Below are positions 19,227 to 32,868 of a stretch of 64,000 bases of DNA, one piece after another. The DNA lies in the NCBI RefSeq assembly GCF_001854125.1, contig NZ_CP017715.1, positions 2,480,001 through 2,544,000 of the forward strand, given 5' to 3'. The stretch comes from Marinobacter salinus (GTDB lineage Bacteria > Pseudomonadota > Gammaproteobacteria > Pseudomonadales > Oleiphilaceae). Position numbers and translations under genes: made by a program. Under the pieces are notes generated by a model. That model was not told where the DNA came from. It ran no database searches and worked only from the letters and a program-made list of their open reading frames with translations. Positions within the stretch are counted from its first letter, which is position 1; each line of letters opens with the position of its first letter.

Positions 19227-19655
19227 TTAAATGTCGAGTTCTTTGGGCTGCTGGGCTGCATGAGGGTGCTCAGCGCCGGCATAAATTTTCAGCTTCTTGA
19301 ACATGGCTCGACCAAGCGGGCCCTTCGGAAGCATGCCTTTCACAGACTTCTGAATAATTTGCTCAGGCGCCTTGTCAACCAGCTTGTCGAAGCTGATGGA
19401 CTTGATTCCACCCGGAAAGCCGGTGTGACTGTAATACATCTTGTCAGATGCCTTGTTGCCGGTAACCCGCACCTGGCCCGCATTGATAACAACAATGTAA
19501 TCGCCAGTGTCTACATGAGGGGTATACTCAGGCTTATGCTTGCCCCGCAGACGACGGGCGATTTCGGTTGACAGACGACCCAGCGTCTTGCCGGCTGCGT
19601 CTACAACGTACCAGTCACGTTTTACTGTTTCTGGTTTCGCACTCAGAGTCTTCAT
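19227..19655 (-). CDS. rplM: 50S ribosomal protein L13
   Basis: L13 is an early-assembly protein of the large subunit. The real start is the ATG at 19655 ([20 protein letters not shown]), giving the standard 142 residues; the frame is open further upstream but that part is not L13-like. An AAGGCGG ribosome site precedes it. The motif [22 protein letters not shown] appears here as [14 protein letters not shown] leader of about 145 nt lies upstream. Confidence 0.99.
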   Translation of the reverse strand: MKTLSAKPETVKRDWYVVDAAGKTLGRLSTEIARRLRGKHKPEYTPHVDTGDYIVVINAGQVRVTGNKASDKMYYSHTGFPGGIKSISFDKLVDKAPEQIIQKSVKGMLPKGPLGRAMFKKLKIYAGAEHPHAAQQPKELDI

Positions 19656-19835
19656 TGATTCCGCCTTGAACGCTATATAAGAAACGTTAAAAACCACCGC
19701 CGGTAAATGCTTTGCATCCGGAAGCGATTCTGTACCTGTAATAAAGTCGGCAGTGACACTATTCGGGGCTGAGATAGTGGCATCGCCTTGAAAAGCCAGG
19801 GCGCGAAGTATACTCGAACCAAAAAAGAAAACCAA
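19656..19835 (-). promoter_or_regulatory. rplM-rpsI promoter and leader
   Basis: On the minus strand TTGGTT (19830-19835) and TATACT (19807-19812) are 17 bp apart, followed by a GC-rich discriminator (TCGCGC) of the kind found in stringently controlled promoters. The start should be near 19800, leaving a leader of about 145 nt. It contains a perfect 6-bp stem, CACTAT (19757-19762) with ATAGTG (19774-19779). L13 autoregulation through the leader has been reported in E. coli; whether this hairpin does the same is inference. Confidence 0.65.
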
Positions 19836-19855
19836 CCCTGAGGGCGAGTGTTTCG

Positions 19856-20641
19856 CTATTCCCCTATAGCCCCGACATCCCAACCATACAGGCGGCAGAC
19901 ATTGGCCATCAGAATCGGCGTGAGCTGGCTGTCCGACATGCCCCGGAGGTCGGCCAATGCGCGAACAATCCGATCAAGAAATGCCGGCGAGTTCTGCCCC
20001 TTTGCCACCCCGGCGGGAGCCATATCAGGAGCATCGGTCTCAACAACCAGAGAGTCCAGTGGCAATCTGGCAATGGTATCCCGGGTTTTTCGGGCGCGAG
20101 GATGGGTGATAACACCACCAACCCCGATATAGCAGCCAAGATCGATCAGTTTCTTAGCCTGCTGATAGCTGCCGGAAAATCCATGCACAAGGGCCCGGCC
20201 GCTCCAGTTGGCGCGAGCCAGGACACCACACACTTCGTCATGGGTTTTTACAGAATGGATCACCAGCGGATGATCAAGTGTTAACGCCAGCCGCACCTGA
20301 GCCTCAAACCAGGGCCACTGCGCCTCCAGGTCGCCTTTCAGCCGATCCAGGCCGCACTCACCAATACCCACACAACTGTCACGACCCTGCTGAACGAGTT
20401 CACCAAGAACCTGCAAGTCGCTCTCACAATGCTCAGAGATGAACCAGGGGTGAATGCCAAGGCAATAATAGATGCCCGGATAAGCCTCTGCGGTTTCACG
20501 AACCCGCGACCAGTCCGCACGCCGCACCCCCGGGACTACCAGACCAGTCAAACCTTGCTTTCGGGCCTTCGCAAGCTCGCTTTCACGACAGCCGTCAAAA
20601 CGCGGAAAATCAAAGTGGCAATGGGCATCGATGATCTGCAC
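19856..20641 (-). CDS. TatD-family metal-dependent hydrolase (YjjV-like)
   Basis: This is a TIM-barrel metal hydrolase of the TatD DNase family. It has the metal-binding IDAHCHFDF at the very start, [24 protein letters not shown] and ETDAPDM near the end. At 261 residues it resembles E. coli YjjV. I chose the GTG at 20641: GGAG lies 6 nt upstream and the domain begins at once, whereas the ATG at 20716 would overlap prfC by about 50 nt. It follows prfC by 22 nt. The cellular substrate is unknown. Confidence 0.9.
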   Translation of the reverse strand: MQIIDAHCHFDFPRFDGCRESELAKARKQGLTGLVVPGVRRADWSRVRETAEAYPGIYYCLGIHPWFISEHCESDLQVLGELVQQGRDSCVGIGECGLDRLKGDLEAQWPWFEAQVRLALTLDHPLVIHSVKTHDEVCGVLARANWSGRALVHGFSGSYQQAKKLIDLGCYIGVGGVITHPRARKTRDTIARLPLDSLVVETDAPDMAPAGVAKGQNSPAFLDRIVRALADLRGMSDSQLTPILMANVCRLYGWDVGAIGE

Positions 20642-20663
20642 CTGGCACTCCGTTCCGGCAGAC

Positions 20664-22244
20664 TTAATGCTCCCGGGTTTTGTGGAACTGGATATCCGGG
20701 TAACGTTCCTGCGCAAGATTCAGGTTGACCATGGTAGGGGCGATATAGGCAAGCCGGTCGCTACCGTCAAGGGCCAGATTGTCATTGTTCTTGCGCTGAA
20801 ATTCGTCAAATTTGCGCTCATCCTTGCATGTCACCCAGCGCGCAGTTGCTACGTTGATGGGCTCATAGATCGCCTCAACCTTGTACTCACTCTTGAGGCG
20901 ACTAACCACAACATCAAACTGAAGCACACCAACCGCCCCGACGATCAGGTCGTTGTTGCGCAAGGGACGAAATACCTGCACCGCCCCCTCTTCCGAGAGT
21001 TGAATCAACCCCTTCTGAAGCTGCTTCGCCTTAAGCGGATCCTTGAGGCGGATGCGGCGGAATAATTCAGGAGCGAAATTCGGAATGCCGGTGAACTTCA
21101 TATCCTCACCAGCCGTAAAAGTATCACCCAACTGTATTGTGCCATGGTTATGCAGGCCAATTATATCGCCGGCAAACGCCTCTTCAGCGTGCTCCCTGTC
21201 TCCCGCCATAAAGGTCAGGGCATCCGAGAACCGGACATCTTTACCGATTCGTACGTGGCGAGCCTTCATTCCTTGGGCGTATTTACCGGACACAATCCTG
21301 AGAAACGCAACCCGGTCGCGGTGCTGCGGATCCATATTTGCCTGAATCTTGAAAACAAACCCGGAAAAGCCGTCTTCTGCAGGCTCAACCAAACGCAAGT
21401 CCGTTTCCCGCGGCTGCGGTTCCGGCGCCCATTCGATGAGGCCGTCGAGCATGTGGTCGACACCAAAATTGCCCAAGGCCGTACCGAAGAAAACTGGAGT
21501 CAGCTGACCAGCCAGGAACGCTTCCTGATCAAACTCATTTGAGGCCCCCTTGACCAGCTCAATCTCGTCCCTCAGGTCACTTGCGTATTCTCCAATGGCT
21601 TCATCCAGCTCTGGAGAATCAAGCCCTTTGATAATTCGGGTTTCCTGGATAGTGTGCCCCTGCCCGGACTTATAAAGGATCACTTCATCCCGCTGCAGGT
21701 GATAGACGCCTTTGAAGCTCTTGCCCATGCCAATGGGCCAGGTTATAGGCGCGCAGGCAATCTTCAAAACGTCTTCGACCTCGTCCATCAGCTCCACCGG
21801 ATCACGAGTATCCCGGTCCAGCTTGTTCATGAACGTGAGGATAGGCGTATCACGAAGCCGCGTGACCTCCATCAGCTTGATGGTGCGCTCCTCGACCCCC
21901 TTCGCGCTATCGATGACCATTAGACAGGAGTCCACCGCCGTTAACGTCCGGTAGGTATCCTCGGAGAAGTCCTCGTGTCCCGGCGTATCCAGAAGGTTAA
22001 CCAGCTTACCGCCATAGGGGAACTGCATAACAGAGGTAGTCACGGAAATACCCCGTTCTTTCTCCATTTCCATCCAGTCAGATTTTGCATGTTGCCCGGA
22101 CTTTTTCCCTTTTACGGTACCGGCTTTCTGAATGGCCTGGCCAAACAGCAACACCTTTTCAGTAATGGTGGTTTTACCGGCGTCCGGGTGCGAGATGATC
22201 GCGAAGGTGCGGCGCTTGGCCACTTCCTGGGAAAGGTTCGACAT
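20664..22244 (-). CDS. prfC: peptide chain release factor 3
   Basis: RF3 is a translational GTPase that removes RF1 or RF2 from the ribosome after termination. The G1 motif is SHPDAGKTT, followed by [11 protein letters not shown] (G2), [14 protein letters not shown] (G3) and NKLDRD (G4). At 526 residues it is the usual size. It sits between rimI and a yjjV-like gene, echoing the E. coli neighbourhood. Confidence 0.98.
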   Translation of the reverse strand: MSNLSQEVAKRRTFAIISHPDAGKTTITEKVLLFGQAIQKAGTVKGKKSGQHAKSDWMEMEKERGISVTTSVMQFPYGGKLVNLLDTPGHEDFSEDTYRTLTAVDSCLMVIDSAKGVEERTIKLMEVTRLRDTPILTFMNKLDRDTRDPVELMDEVEDVLKIACAPITWPIGMGKSFKGVYHLQRDEVILYKSGQGHTIQETRIIKGLDSPELDEAIGEYASDLRDEIELVKGASNEFDQEAFLAGQLTPVFFGTALGNFGVDHMLDGLIEWAPEPQPRETDLRLVEPAEDGFSGFVFKIQANMDPQHRDRVAFLRIVSGKYAQGMKARHVRIGKDVRFSDALTFMAGDREHAEEAFAGDIIGLHNHGTIQLGDTFTAGEDMKFTGIPNFAPELFRRIRLKDPLKAKQLQKGLIQLSEEGAVQVFRPLRNNDLIVGAVGVLQFDVVVSRLKSEYKVEAIYEPINVATARWVTCKDERKFDEFQRKNNDNLALDGSDRLAYIAPTMVNLNLAQERYPDIQFHKTREH

Positions 22245-22331
22245 AGTAGAAAGACAACCTGAATCAGATGTTCGGAAAACCCGCTATTATAGGGGTTAAC
22301 AGGCCAAGACGCGACCGAAAGCAGTGCCAGC

Positions 22332-22817
22332 TCAATGGCCGAAACGAAGGGCCATGACGCGCGCGTCCTCTTTGCCATTTGCACAGGGATAGTATTGCGG
22401 ACGCCGGCCGATCTCTATAAAGCCTTCACTGGTGTACAAGCCATTGGCAACAGCATTACTGATACGAACTTCGAGGATGACCTGCCAGATCTGTTCCCGG
22501 GACGCCTCGGCCAACGTATGGCGCAATAACATGCGAGCCGTCCCTTGCCCACGACTGTGGGGATGGACACAAAGATTTAATAAATGCGCCTCATCGAACA
22601 TATAGGCAACCACCGCATATCCCACCAACGCGTCACCGTGAAAGGCAGACCACAGCCGATAGTTATCCCGGAAGCAGTCGCGGAAAACCGTTTCCGGCCA
22701 AGGGTGCGAGTAACCTTGTCGCTCGATGTCCAGAACGTCTGGCAGGTCGTCCTGAAGCAATTCCCGGATACAGAAATCGCTGTCCAGAACGGACCTGTAG
22801 GTATCCGGCTTTGACAT
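22332..22817 (-). CDS. rimI: RimI-like protein N-acetyltransferase
   Basis: RimI is a GNAT acetyltransferase that modifies the N-terminal alanine of ribosomal protein S18. The acetyl-CoA binding signature is HPHSRGQGTARMLL, followed by LEVRISNAVANGLYTSEGF and the C-terminal tyrosine region GRRPQYYP. The 161 residues are typical. Its ATG overlaps the stop of the upstream holD-like gene by one base (TGATG), the same pairing as holD-rimI in E. coli. Confidence 0.93.
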   Translation of the reverse strand: MSKPDTYRSVLDSDFCIRELLQDDLPDVLDIERQGYSHPWPETVFRDCFRDNYRLWSAFHGDALVGYAVVAYMFDEAHLLNLCVHPHSRGQGTARMLLRHTLAEASREQIWQVILEVRISNAVANGLYTSEGFIEIGRRPQYYPCANGKEDARVMALRFGH

Positions 22818-23629
22818 CAGTTTCCTGCCAGGGACTTGATTTCCTGCCAGAGCTTGCGCTTCAATTCATGATTCGCGGCAAGCTCTGCCAGGGAATGCGG
22901 GAAAGTGACATTCAGCGAGACATCCTGGATCAGGTCAGCCAGGGAAAGATCCTTGTCTTCAGAGTCGACACTCCCCAACGCCAGCACATTTTGACCATCA
23001 AATTGCGACGTCACGTGACTCAGGACCGAGCGAAGATCAGACATCGAGTTGCCCGGCACAAGGCGATTATTAAACACCGGCCACCGGACACCTCCCAAAC
23101 AAAAGGGCGATTCTTCACCGAGACTCCTGAGGATGTTCAAAGCAAGCGTCTCCTGCAAACGACCACTAGCCTCAGGGGACAATTCCGCAATCAAAGCGGT
23201 GCGCCGCCCCTTCCAGATCTGCAAATTCAGCCGAACGGAAAGACTTGCTGTCGTAGCCGTATTTGGATCCGTATCCTCTGCTGTCGCAACAAAGCTGAGC
23301 GATTCCCCGGCGACTTTTTCCGTTGGCTCCAAGTCAGCAACTGGCTCCTGATGAGGCTCGGGCGCACTATCCATAAGAGCCTGAAGGTTGGCAATCCGGG
23401 TCGCACCCGGCTTCTTGTCGAGTGCCGGTTTCACTGTTCGGTCCGCCCCCGGAACCGGATTCACTGGCACGGCACGCGGCGAAACCGATTCGGACTGCGC
23501 CCCACTCTCCTCCTCGGTAAACAAGAATTCGGGGCTTGGCGCAGCTCCCGGGAGCGGCCCACGGGCATACCAAAGCCGCACGCCTGCAATGCCAAGATAA
23601 AACTGTCGTTCTGTCTCCGACCGAACCAT
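22817..23629 (-). CDS. holD: probable DNA polymerase III psi subunit (HolD), diverged long form
   Basis: The 270-residue protein is not obvious at first sight, but both ends recall E. coli psi (137 residues). The N-terminus (ERQFYLGIAGVRLWYARGPL) resembles the psi region around LGITQWSLRRPG, and the C-terminus (LAANHELKRKLWQEIKSL) resembles LRANPTARAALWQQICTY. A proline- and glutamate-rich linker lies between (about residues 45-110). Pseudomonads are known to have a cryptic, longer psi. Gene order supports this: it overlaps rimI by one base and prfC follows. Psi joins chi to the clamp loader. Confidence 0.75.
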   Translation of the reverse strand: MVRSETERQFYLGIAGVRLWYARGPLPGAAPSPEFLFTEEESGAQSESVSPRAVPVNPVPGADRTVKPALDKKPGATRIANLQALMDSAPEPHQEPVADLEPTEKVAGESLSFVATAEDTDPNTATTASLSVRLNLQIWKGRRTALIAELSPEASGRLQETLALNILRSLGEESPFCLGGVRWPVFNNRLVPGNSMSDLRSVLSHVTSQFDGQNVLALGSVDSEDKDLSLADLIQDVSLNVTFPHSLAELAANHELKRKLWQEIKSLAGN

Positions 23630-23661
23630 CAGATGCTTTCCTGCTTCCTCATGACGAACAC

Positions 23662-25209
23662 TCAGACGTCCGCTACCTGAGGGTGCTGTCGTACCCCTCG
23701 ACTGATAAGGTTCAGGGCTTCAATATATGCTTTGGCGGAAGCAATGATAATATCGGTATCAGCTCCTACACCATTCACAATACGGCCTCCCCGCTCCAGG
23801 CGGACAGTCACCTCTCCCTGAGCATCGGTACCGCTGGTAATGTTATTGACGGAGTAGAGCTGCAGGTTACAGCCTGAATCAACCAATGATTCGATGGCCT
23901 TGAACGTTGCGTCTACCGGACCGCTGCCCTCCGCGTCCACTTTGTGCTCCTTGCCATCGACAGTCAGGGTAAGATTTGCCTTGGGCACCACACCGGTCTC
24001 GGAACAGACCTGCATACACACCAGTCCATAACGGCCGATGTCTTCCTTCTGACGCGTGTCACTGGCGATTGCCTGCAGGTCCTCATCAAAAATCTCATGT
24101 TTCAGATCAGCGAGGGCCTTAAACCGGGTAAAGGCTTCGTTTAACTCGGTTTCCGTTTCGAACTGAATACCCAATTCAAGCAGACGAGTCCGGAACGCAT
24201 TGCGACCCGAGTGTTTGCCAAGCACCAGACTGTTAGTGTGCCAGCCGACATCCTGGGCGCGCATAATCTCGTAGGTTTCCCGATGCTTTAAAACACCGTC
24301 CTGATGGATACCTGACTCATGGGCAAAGGCGTTGGCGCCGACAATCGCCTTGTTTGGCTGAACCGGAAACCCGGTAATGGTAGAGACCAGCCGAGAAGCA
24401 GGCACGATATGCTGGGTATCAATCCGGGTGTCAATGTTGAAGAGGTCCTGACGGGTGTGCACGGCCATCACTATCTCTTCAAGCGCCGCATTGCCTGCCC
24501 GCTCACCCAGGCCATTGATGGTGCACTCAACTTGCCGCGCACCTTGACTCACTGCCGCCAGAGAGTTGGCCACAGCAAGCCCAAGGTCATTGTGGCAATG
24601 GACCGAAAAAATGGCTTTGTCTGCATTGGGAATACGATTAAATAACTGTCGGATGGTTTCACCAAATTGCTCGGGAATGGCATAGCCAACAGTATCCGGA
24701 ATGTTAATCGTCCGTGCCCCCGCATCAATGGCCGCCTCAATAATGCGACAGAGAAAATCAAGCTCCGAACGCCCCGCATCCTCACATGAGAATTCAACGT
24801 CATCGACGTGGCTGCGTGCGCGCTTGACAGCACGAACGGCTTGTTCGACTACGTCGTCTGGCTGCATTTGCAGCTTGTGCTTCATGTGAATCGGCGACGT
24901 TGCAATAAACGTGTGAATCCGGCCACGGAGTGCAGGCTGAATCGCCTCCGCGGCACGATCAATATCCTTGTCCAGTGCCCGGGCAAGGCTGCAAATCGTC
25001 GAGTCCTTGATTGACTCAGCAATGGCTTTTACAGCATCAAAATCCCCTTGACTGGCGATTGCGAACCCCGCTTCGATGACGTCGACCTTGAGTTTCTCCA
25101 GAGCTTTCGCAATACGGAGCTTTTCGGTCTTGTTCATGGTTGCGCCGGGGCTTTGCTCTCCGTCGCGCAGCGTGGTGTCGAAGATAACCAGATGGTCTTG
25201 GGCGGGCAT
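23662..25209 (-). CDS. leuA: 2-isopropylmalate synthase
   Basis: LeuA condenses acetyl-CoA with 2-oxoisovalerate in the first committed step of leucine synthesis. The 515 residues start with [16 protein letters not shown] (metal and substrate site), contain [11 protein letters not shown] (metal-binding HxH), and end with the leucine-sensing regulatory domain. GGAG lies 7 nt before the ATG. The gene stands downstream of the rRNA operon terminator with its own promoter, away from leuBCD, and the holD-rimI genes follow 32 nt later. Confidence 0.97.
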   Translation of the reverse strand: MPAQDHLVIFDTTLRDGEQSPGATMNKTEKLRIAKALEKLKVDVIEAGFAIASQGDFDAVKAIAESIKDSTICSLARALDKDIDRAAEAIQPALRGRIHTFIATSPIHMKHKLQMQPDDVVEQAVRAVKRARSHVDDVEFSCEDAGRSELDFLCRIIEAAIDAGARTINIPDTVGYAIPEQFGETIRQLFNRIPNADKAIFSVHCHNDLGLAVANSLAAVSQGARQVECTINGLGERAGNAALEEIVMAVHTRQDLFNIDTRIDTQHIVPASRLVSTITGFPVQPNKAIVGANAFAHESGIHQDGVLKHRETYEIMRAQDVGWHTNSLVLGKHSGRNAFRTRLLELGIQFETETELNEAFTRFKALADLKHEIFDEDLQAIASDTRQKEDIGRYGLVCMQVCSETGVVPKANLTLTVDGKEHKVDAEGSGPVDATFKAIESLVDSGCNLQLYSVNNITSGTDAQGEVTVRLERGGRIVNGVGADTDIIIASAKAYIEALNLISRGVRQHPQVADV

Positions 25210-25248
25210 TCGTGTGCTCCATCAGATAGTGTGGCTCGATACAACGGG

Positions 25249-25257
25249 AGTATACCA
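25249..25257 (-). promoter_or_regulatory. extended -10 promoter of leuA
   Basis: The minus strand carries TGGTATACT, a TATACT -10 box with the TGn extension. It lies 40 bp before the leuA ATG. No good -35 box was seen. The leader of about 35 nt is too short for a leu-type attenuator. Confidence 0.6.
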
Positions 25258-25282
25258 CTCACTCAGAGTTTTTAGAGGCCAT

Positions 25283-25318
25283 AAAAAAACCCCCAACGGT
25301 ATTCCGCTGGGGGTTTTT
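25283..25318 (-). terminator. rRNA operon terminator
   Basis: An AACCCCC arm and a GGGGGTT arm form a strong GC hairpin (25289-25315) with further pairing inside. On the minus strand it ends in seven T (25283-25289). It lies about 10 nt after the 5S gene and separates the rrn operon from leuA. Confidence 0.9.
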
Positions 25319-25327
25319 GGTATTAAG

Positions 25328-25445
25328 AGTCTGACGATGACCTACTCTCACATGGGCAATGCCACACTACCATCGGCGCAGGCCTGTTTCACGTCTGAGT
25401 TCGGGATGGGATCAGGTGGTTCCAAGCCGCTATGGTCGTCAGACA
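25328..25445 (-). rRNA. rrf: 5S ribosomal RNA
   Basis: The minus strand matches bacterial 5S: a 5' arm TGTCTGACG pairing with the 3' arm CGTCAGAC, the internal CCATCCCGAACTCAGACGTG, and CGCCGATGGTAGTGTGG. Length is about 118 nt. It is the last gene of the operon, 80 nt after 23S. Confidence 0.97.
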
Positions 25446-25510
25446 AAACGGTTGATCACTGGGGGACGAGATGGAAACGGGTGATGTTGATTTCGTTGCG
25501 CTATCCGCAA

Positions 25511-25526
25511 TTGTCTTGGGTGTTAT

Positions 25527-25536
<10 letters not shown>
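25511..25536 (-). repeat. pre-23S RNase III processing stem, 3' arm
   Basis: Bases 25511-25536 pair with 28413-28437 over 25 bp with one bulged base, bringing the two ends of 23S together. Such stems are cut by RNase III during rRNA maturation. Confidence 0.85.
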
Positions 25537-28412
<2,876 letters not shown>

Positions 28413-28420
<8 letters not shown>

Positions 28421-28437
28421 ATATAACCCCAAGACAA
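28413..28437 (-). repeat. pre-23S RNase III processing stem, 5' arm
   Basis: This is the partner of 25511-25536. The inner part is the start of mature 23S; the outer part lies in the tRNA-Ala/23S spacer. Confidence 0.85.
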
Positions 28438-28770
28438 CTGATCTGGACTTCAACATGAACAAGAGCCCCGACACCACCGAAGTGACACCAGCTTTCCCAT
28501 CCAGGATGAGGTTCAGAGACAGTCGCTCGAAGTCATATACAACCACTTCAACGACAACACCGGATAACGCTTGAAATCGTTATCACTCTGATCAATGAAT
28601 TCCGGAGATAATGGAATCCATCAATCGTGTTTCTATCTCGTCCAATTTGTTAAAGAGCAAATCTGACCCAGTGATCAGAAAGAAGAACTTCACCCAACAA
28701 CCGCTGTCATCGTGATGAAATGCTTGTTTCTGTACACTGATCGCAACCCGAAGGTTCGTCAGTAGAGTTT
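28421..28770 (-). other. spacer between tRNA-Ala and 23S, with boxA
   Basis: This 350-nt transcribed spacer has no gene. On the minus strand it holds TGCTCTTTAACA at 28648-28659, an exact match to the E. coli boxA antitermination element (the NusB/S10 binding site), which is read before 23S. A perfect 7-bp hairpin, GATAACG (28563-28569) with CGTTATC (28578-28584), lies between boxA and 23S. Confidence 0.85.
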
Positions 28771-28846
28771 TGGTGGAGCTAGGCAGGATCGAACTGCCGA
28801 CCTCCTGCGTGCAAGGCAGGCGCTCTCCCAGCTGAGCTATAGCCCC
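28771..28846 (-). tRNA. alaT: tRNA-Ala (UGC)
   Basis: The 76-nt gene on the minus strand has the acceptor GGGGCTA pairing with TAGCTCC, encoded CCA, D-loop AGCTGGGAGAGC, anticodon TGC within CTTGCACG, and TTCGATCC in the T-arm. It lies in the 16S-23S spacer. Confidence 0.98.
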
Positions 28847-28862
28847 ATTCAAGCTATTACAA

Positions 28863-28942
28863 GAATTGTTCAGATCTAGGCGTGTTCGGGCGCCGCATAG
28901 CCTGCTATGCAAGTCCGGACACAACGACGAGCTGGACAATTC
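28863..28942. repeat. long nested inverted repeat between tRNA-Ala and tRNA-Ile
   Basis: Three nested arms share one centre: GAATTGTTCAG (28863-28873) with CTGGACAATTC (28932-28942, one mismatch), GTGTTCGG (28882-28889) with CCGGACAC (28915-28922, one mismatch), and GCATAG with CTATGC around a CCTG loop (28895-28910). The right arm ends directly at the CCA of tRNA-Ile. It fills nearly all of the gap between the tRNAs. Confidence 0.75.
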
Positions 28943-29019
<77 letters not shown>

Positions 29020-29063
29020 AATGGTACGGGCCTGATAGACCCATCTGCTCTCTTTATTAATCA

Positions 29064-29081
29064 ACCAAGTAATTCGTGTGG
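29064..29081 (-). repeat. pre-16S processing stem, 3' arm
   Basis: These 18 bases are the exact reverse complement of 30754-30771 upstream of 16S, so the transcript can form a perfect 18-bp stem enclosing 16S, a typical RNase III target. Confidence 0.9.
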
Positions 29082-29108
29082 ACTCTGACCGAAGCTTTCG
29101 GCTTCGTT

Positions 29109-30650
<1,542 letters not shown>

Positions 30651-30753
30651 ATCATACAAGAATCCGAAGATTCTCTATTCTTGCTCAAGACAAAACTCAA
30701 TTTCGACGAGTCACTGTCCTGATATTTCATATCCGAAATACCTCGGCCAGCGC

Positions 30754-30771
30754 CCACACGAATTACTTGGT
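30754..30771 (-). repeat. pre-16S processing stem, 5' arm
   Basis: This is the exact 18-base partner of 29064-29081. It lies immediately downstream of boxA and about 100 nt before mature 16S. Confidence 0.9.
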
Positions 30772-30776
30772 CAATT

Positions 30777-30788
30777 TTTTAAAGAGCG
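30777..30788 (-). promoter_or_regulatory. boxA antitermination element of the rrn leader
   Basis: CGCTCTTTAAAA on the minus strand is a close variant of the E. coli boxA TGCTCTTTAACA. It lies between the promoters and the 16S processing stem, where antitermination complexes assemble. A second, exact boxA occurs at 28648-28659. Confidence 0.85.
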
Positions 30789-30817
30789 TTTGAGCTGTTG
30801 CTCAATCAAGGTGGCGT

Positions 30818-30845
30818 ATTCTACATCGAACCGCCGCCCTGTCAA
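30818..30845 (-). promoter_or_regulatory. rrn promoter P3 (proximal)
   Basis: TTGACA (30840-30845), 16 bp, TAGAAT (30818-30823), followed by ACGCCACC. The boxes and the spacing are identical to P1 and P2. Confidence 0.88.
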
Positions 30846-30921
30846 CCGTTTATTTTCCGTCGTCCCCGTCTCCGGAAATCGCCGAAAAACTGACCGGCTT
30901 ACTGCTTGTTTCGAGGAGCGC

Positions 30922-30949
30922 ATTCTACAGCGAATCGCTTTCCTGTCAA
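30922..30949 (-). promoter_or_regulatory. rrn promoter P2 (middle)
   Basis: TTGACA (30944-30949), 16 bp, TAGAAT (30922-30927), followed by a GCGC discriminator. The -10 box is preceded by TG at the same position as in P1 and P3. It lies 104 bp upstream of P3. Confidence 0.88.
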
Positions 30950-31053
30950 CCGCTTTCTGAAGAATCTTGAAACTCAATTTCTTCAGCGCTTTCAAACAGT
31001 TACTCCCTCAAGAAGCCGCTGTCTCAGTGGCTTGTCCCTCAGAAGAGATGCGC

Positions 31054-31105
31054 ATTCTACAGACGTGAGGAGAACTGTCAACGTGGTTTTTAAACTAATC
31101 ACTAA
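31054..31105 (-). promoter_or_regulatory. rrn promoter P1 (distal) with A/T-rich upstream element
   Basis: TTGACA (31076-31081), 16 bp, TAGAAT (31054-31059), followed by a GCGC discriminator as in stringently controlled rRNA promoters. Bases 31087-31105 upstream of the -35 box are A/T-rich (AGTTTAAAAACC region) and could act as an UP element. It lies 132 bp upstream of P2. No other gene is seen in the 520-bp gap between 16S and msrQ. Confidence 0.88.
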
Positions 31106-31170
31106 ATGTAGCGGTTTCCACCTACAAAAGAGCTAACCACCACCCCGAATTGATCAGAAATCAACCCGAT

Positions 31171-31794
31171 TCACTCCTTTTTCAGAGGAATCAGGGTAGA
31201 CCACCCCGACCAGTAACCACGGAGCGCCAGCAGAACCAGAACAACCAGTCCGTATAAAACCATCTCGCCGACATCACTTCTGGCCTGCCAGATGAAATGG
31301 ATCCATGCGACGACAACGGATAGATAGATCAACCGGTGCAATCGCTTCCAACCACCACCAAGCCTCCGCACCATTGTTTTGGTAGAAGTCACCGCCAGGG
31401 GAACCAGACACATGAAGGCTACTGCGCCAGCGATAATGTAGGGGCGCTTGGTGAACGCCGCCCACAAGTCAAACCATCCGACGATGAACTGAAGAAACGC
31501 CAAAATGTGCAGCGCTGCATAAAAGAAGGCATACAAGCCGAGCATTCTTCGAATGCGAAGCCAGCCACCCCACTTTGTCCACCGCCTCAGCGGTGTCATA
31601 CACAAAGTCGCAAGCAGCAACTGAAATGCTGCAATCCCCAGAGACTCGGTGACCGCTTGCCCCGGATCAGGCCCCAGCCCGGCGGCAAAAAAATTCCGAA
31701 CCAACAGCATCAAAGGCAACGCGGCAATCACCGCCGCGCTCAGCCGGAAGGTCAGCAGAAACCCGGGACTGCGGCGCCAATCAAACCCGGACAT
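31171..31794 (-). CDS. msrQ: MsrQ, haem-binding membrane subunit of MsrPQ
   Basis: MsrQ (YedZ) is a membrane protein with b-type haem that feeds electrons from the quinone pool to MsrP. The 207 residues contain about six hydrophobic helices and haem-ligand-type histidines in YAALHILAF, WKRLHRLIYLS and WIHFIWQ. Its ATG overlaps the msrP stop by one base (TGATG). It ends about 90 bp before the rrn promoters. Confidence 0.93.
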   Translation of the reverse strand: MSGFDWRRSPGFLLTFRLSAAVIAALPLMLLVRNFFAAGLGPDPGQAVTESLGIAAFQLLLATLCMTPLRRWTKWGGWLRIRRMLGLYAFFYAALHILAFLQFIVGWFDLWAAFTKRPYIIAGAVAFMCLVPLAVTSTKTMVRRLGGGWKRLHRLIYLSVVVAWIHFIWQARSDVGEMVLYGLVVLVLLALRGYWSGWSTLIPLKKE

Positions 31795-32768
31795 CAGTAG
31801 AATTTCTGCAGATCCATGCCCTTGTAAAGGTGCGCAACCTGGTCGCCGTAGCCATTGAACTTTTCTGTTTCAATCCAGTTGGGAGAGAGCAGCCCCGAAG
31901 GCAGACGCCGCTCACGCTTCTGACTCCAGCGAGGATGGTCCACCTCCGGATTAACATTGGCATAGAAGCCGTACTCCCGGGGCGCGATCATTTCCCAGGT
32001 CGTTTTAGGCCGCTCTTCCTGAAACCGAATCTTCACAATCGACTTGATGCTCTTGAACCCATACTTCCAGGGAATAACCAGCCGGATCGGCGCACCATTC
32101 TGTTTTGGAATCGTTTTCCCATAGAGCCCGACCGCGAGAAAGGCGAGCTCGTTCATGGCTTCATCCATGCGAAGGCCTTCCTGGTAGGGCCAGTCGATAG
32201 TGCTGAATAGAGACCGCTGCGCCCGCATCTGCTCAGGATCATGGAGTGTTTCGAAGTAGACATACTTTGCCCTTGAATTAGGCTCAAACCGCTTCAAGAC
32301 ATCCGCAAGCGAGACACCGACCCAGGGGATGACCATTGACCAGGCCTCCACACACCGAAGGCGGTAAATCCGCTCTTCGTAATCATGTGGCTTCAGGATA
32401 TCCTCTAGCGCGTAGGTTCCAGGCCTGTCGCACTCGCCCTCGACGGCAATCGACCAAGGATCGACAGACATCTCATTCGCATATTTGGCGGGGTCATCTT
32501 TTCCTGTACCAAACTCATAAAAATTATTGTAGCGGATGACATCTTCGTAAGGGGTCTTTTCTTCGCTGGTCGACAATCCGGGGGCAGGAACATAACTCAG
32601 GGACTCCCCCTGAACCGGCAGTGCGGCAGCTGACAACAGACCGGGCATCGCAAGGCCTGCCGCGCCGGCGACAGCACCGGACATGAATTTTCGTCGATTG
32701 AGAAAGATGCGCTCGGGCGTAACGCAGGACCGGGGAAGCGCCCAGGAAGGCTGTTTTTTGATAAACAT
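31794..32768 (-). CDS. msrP: MsrP, periplasmic methionine sulfoxide reductase (molybdoenzyme)
   Basis: MsrP (YedY) repairs oxidised methionines in periplasmic proteins. The N-terminus is a twin-arginine signal ([20 protein letters not shown], residues 24-43), needed to export the folded molybdopterin protein. The molybdenum-ligand cysteine is C139 in [14 protein letters not shown]. The 324-residue length is typical. Other ATGs near the N-terminus exist, but the first keeps the ordinary spacing before the Tat motif. Confidence 0.95.
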   Translation of the reverse strand: MFIKKQPSWALPRSCVTPERIFLNRRKFMSGAVAGAAGLAMPGLLSAAALPVQGESLSYVPAPGLSTSEEKTPYEDVIRYNNFYEFGTGKDDPAKYANEMSVDPWSIAVEGECDRPGTYALEDILKPHDYEERIYRLRCVEAWSMVIPWVGVSLADVLKRFEPNSRAKYVYFETLHDPEQMRAQRSLFSTIDWPYQEGLRMDEAMNELAFLAVGLYGKTIPKQNGAPIRLVIPWKYGFKSIKSIVKIRFQEERPKTTWEMIAPREYGFYANVNPEVDHPRWSQKRERRLPSGLLSPNWIETEKFNGYGDQVAHLYKGMDLQKFY

Positions 32769-32833
32769 CGAAACACTCCGTTCAAGCTACCAAAGAATCT
32801 GGCACTGAGAAGGTTGACCGGGGGTTCCGTGCA

Positions 32834-32860
32834 AAATTCCCGGGCCACTGGGGCCCGGTG
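32834..32860 (-). terminator. possible terminator after pssA
   Basis: CCGGGCC (32840-32846) and GGCCCGG (32852-32858) form a perfect GC stem with a 5-nt loop; on the minus strand it is followed by AATTTT. The T run is short, so termination may be partial and msrPQ may be read through from pssA. Confidence 0.6.
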
Positions 32861-32868
32861 CATTTTAC

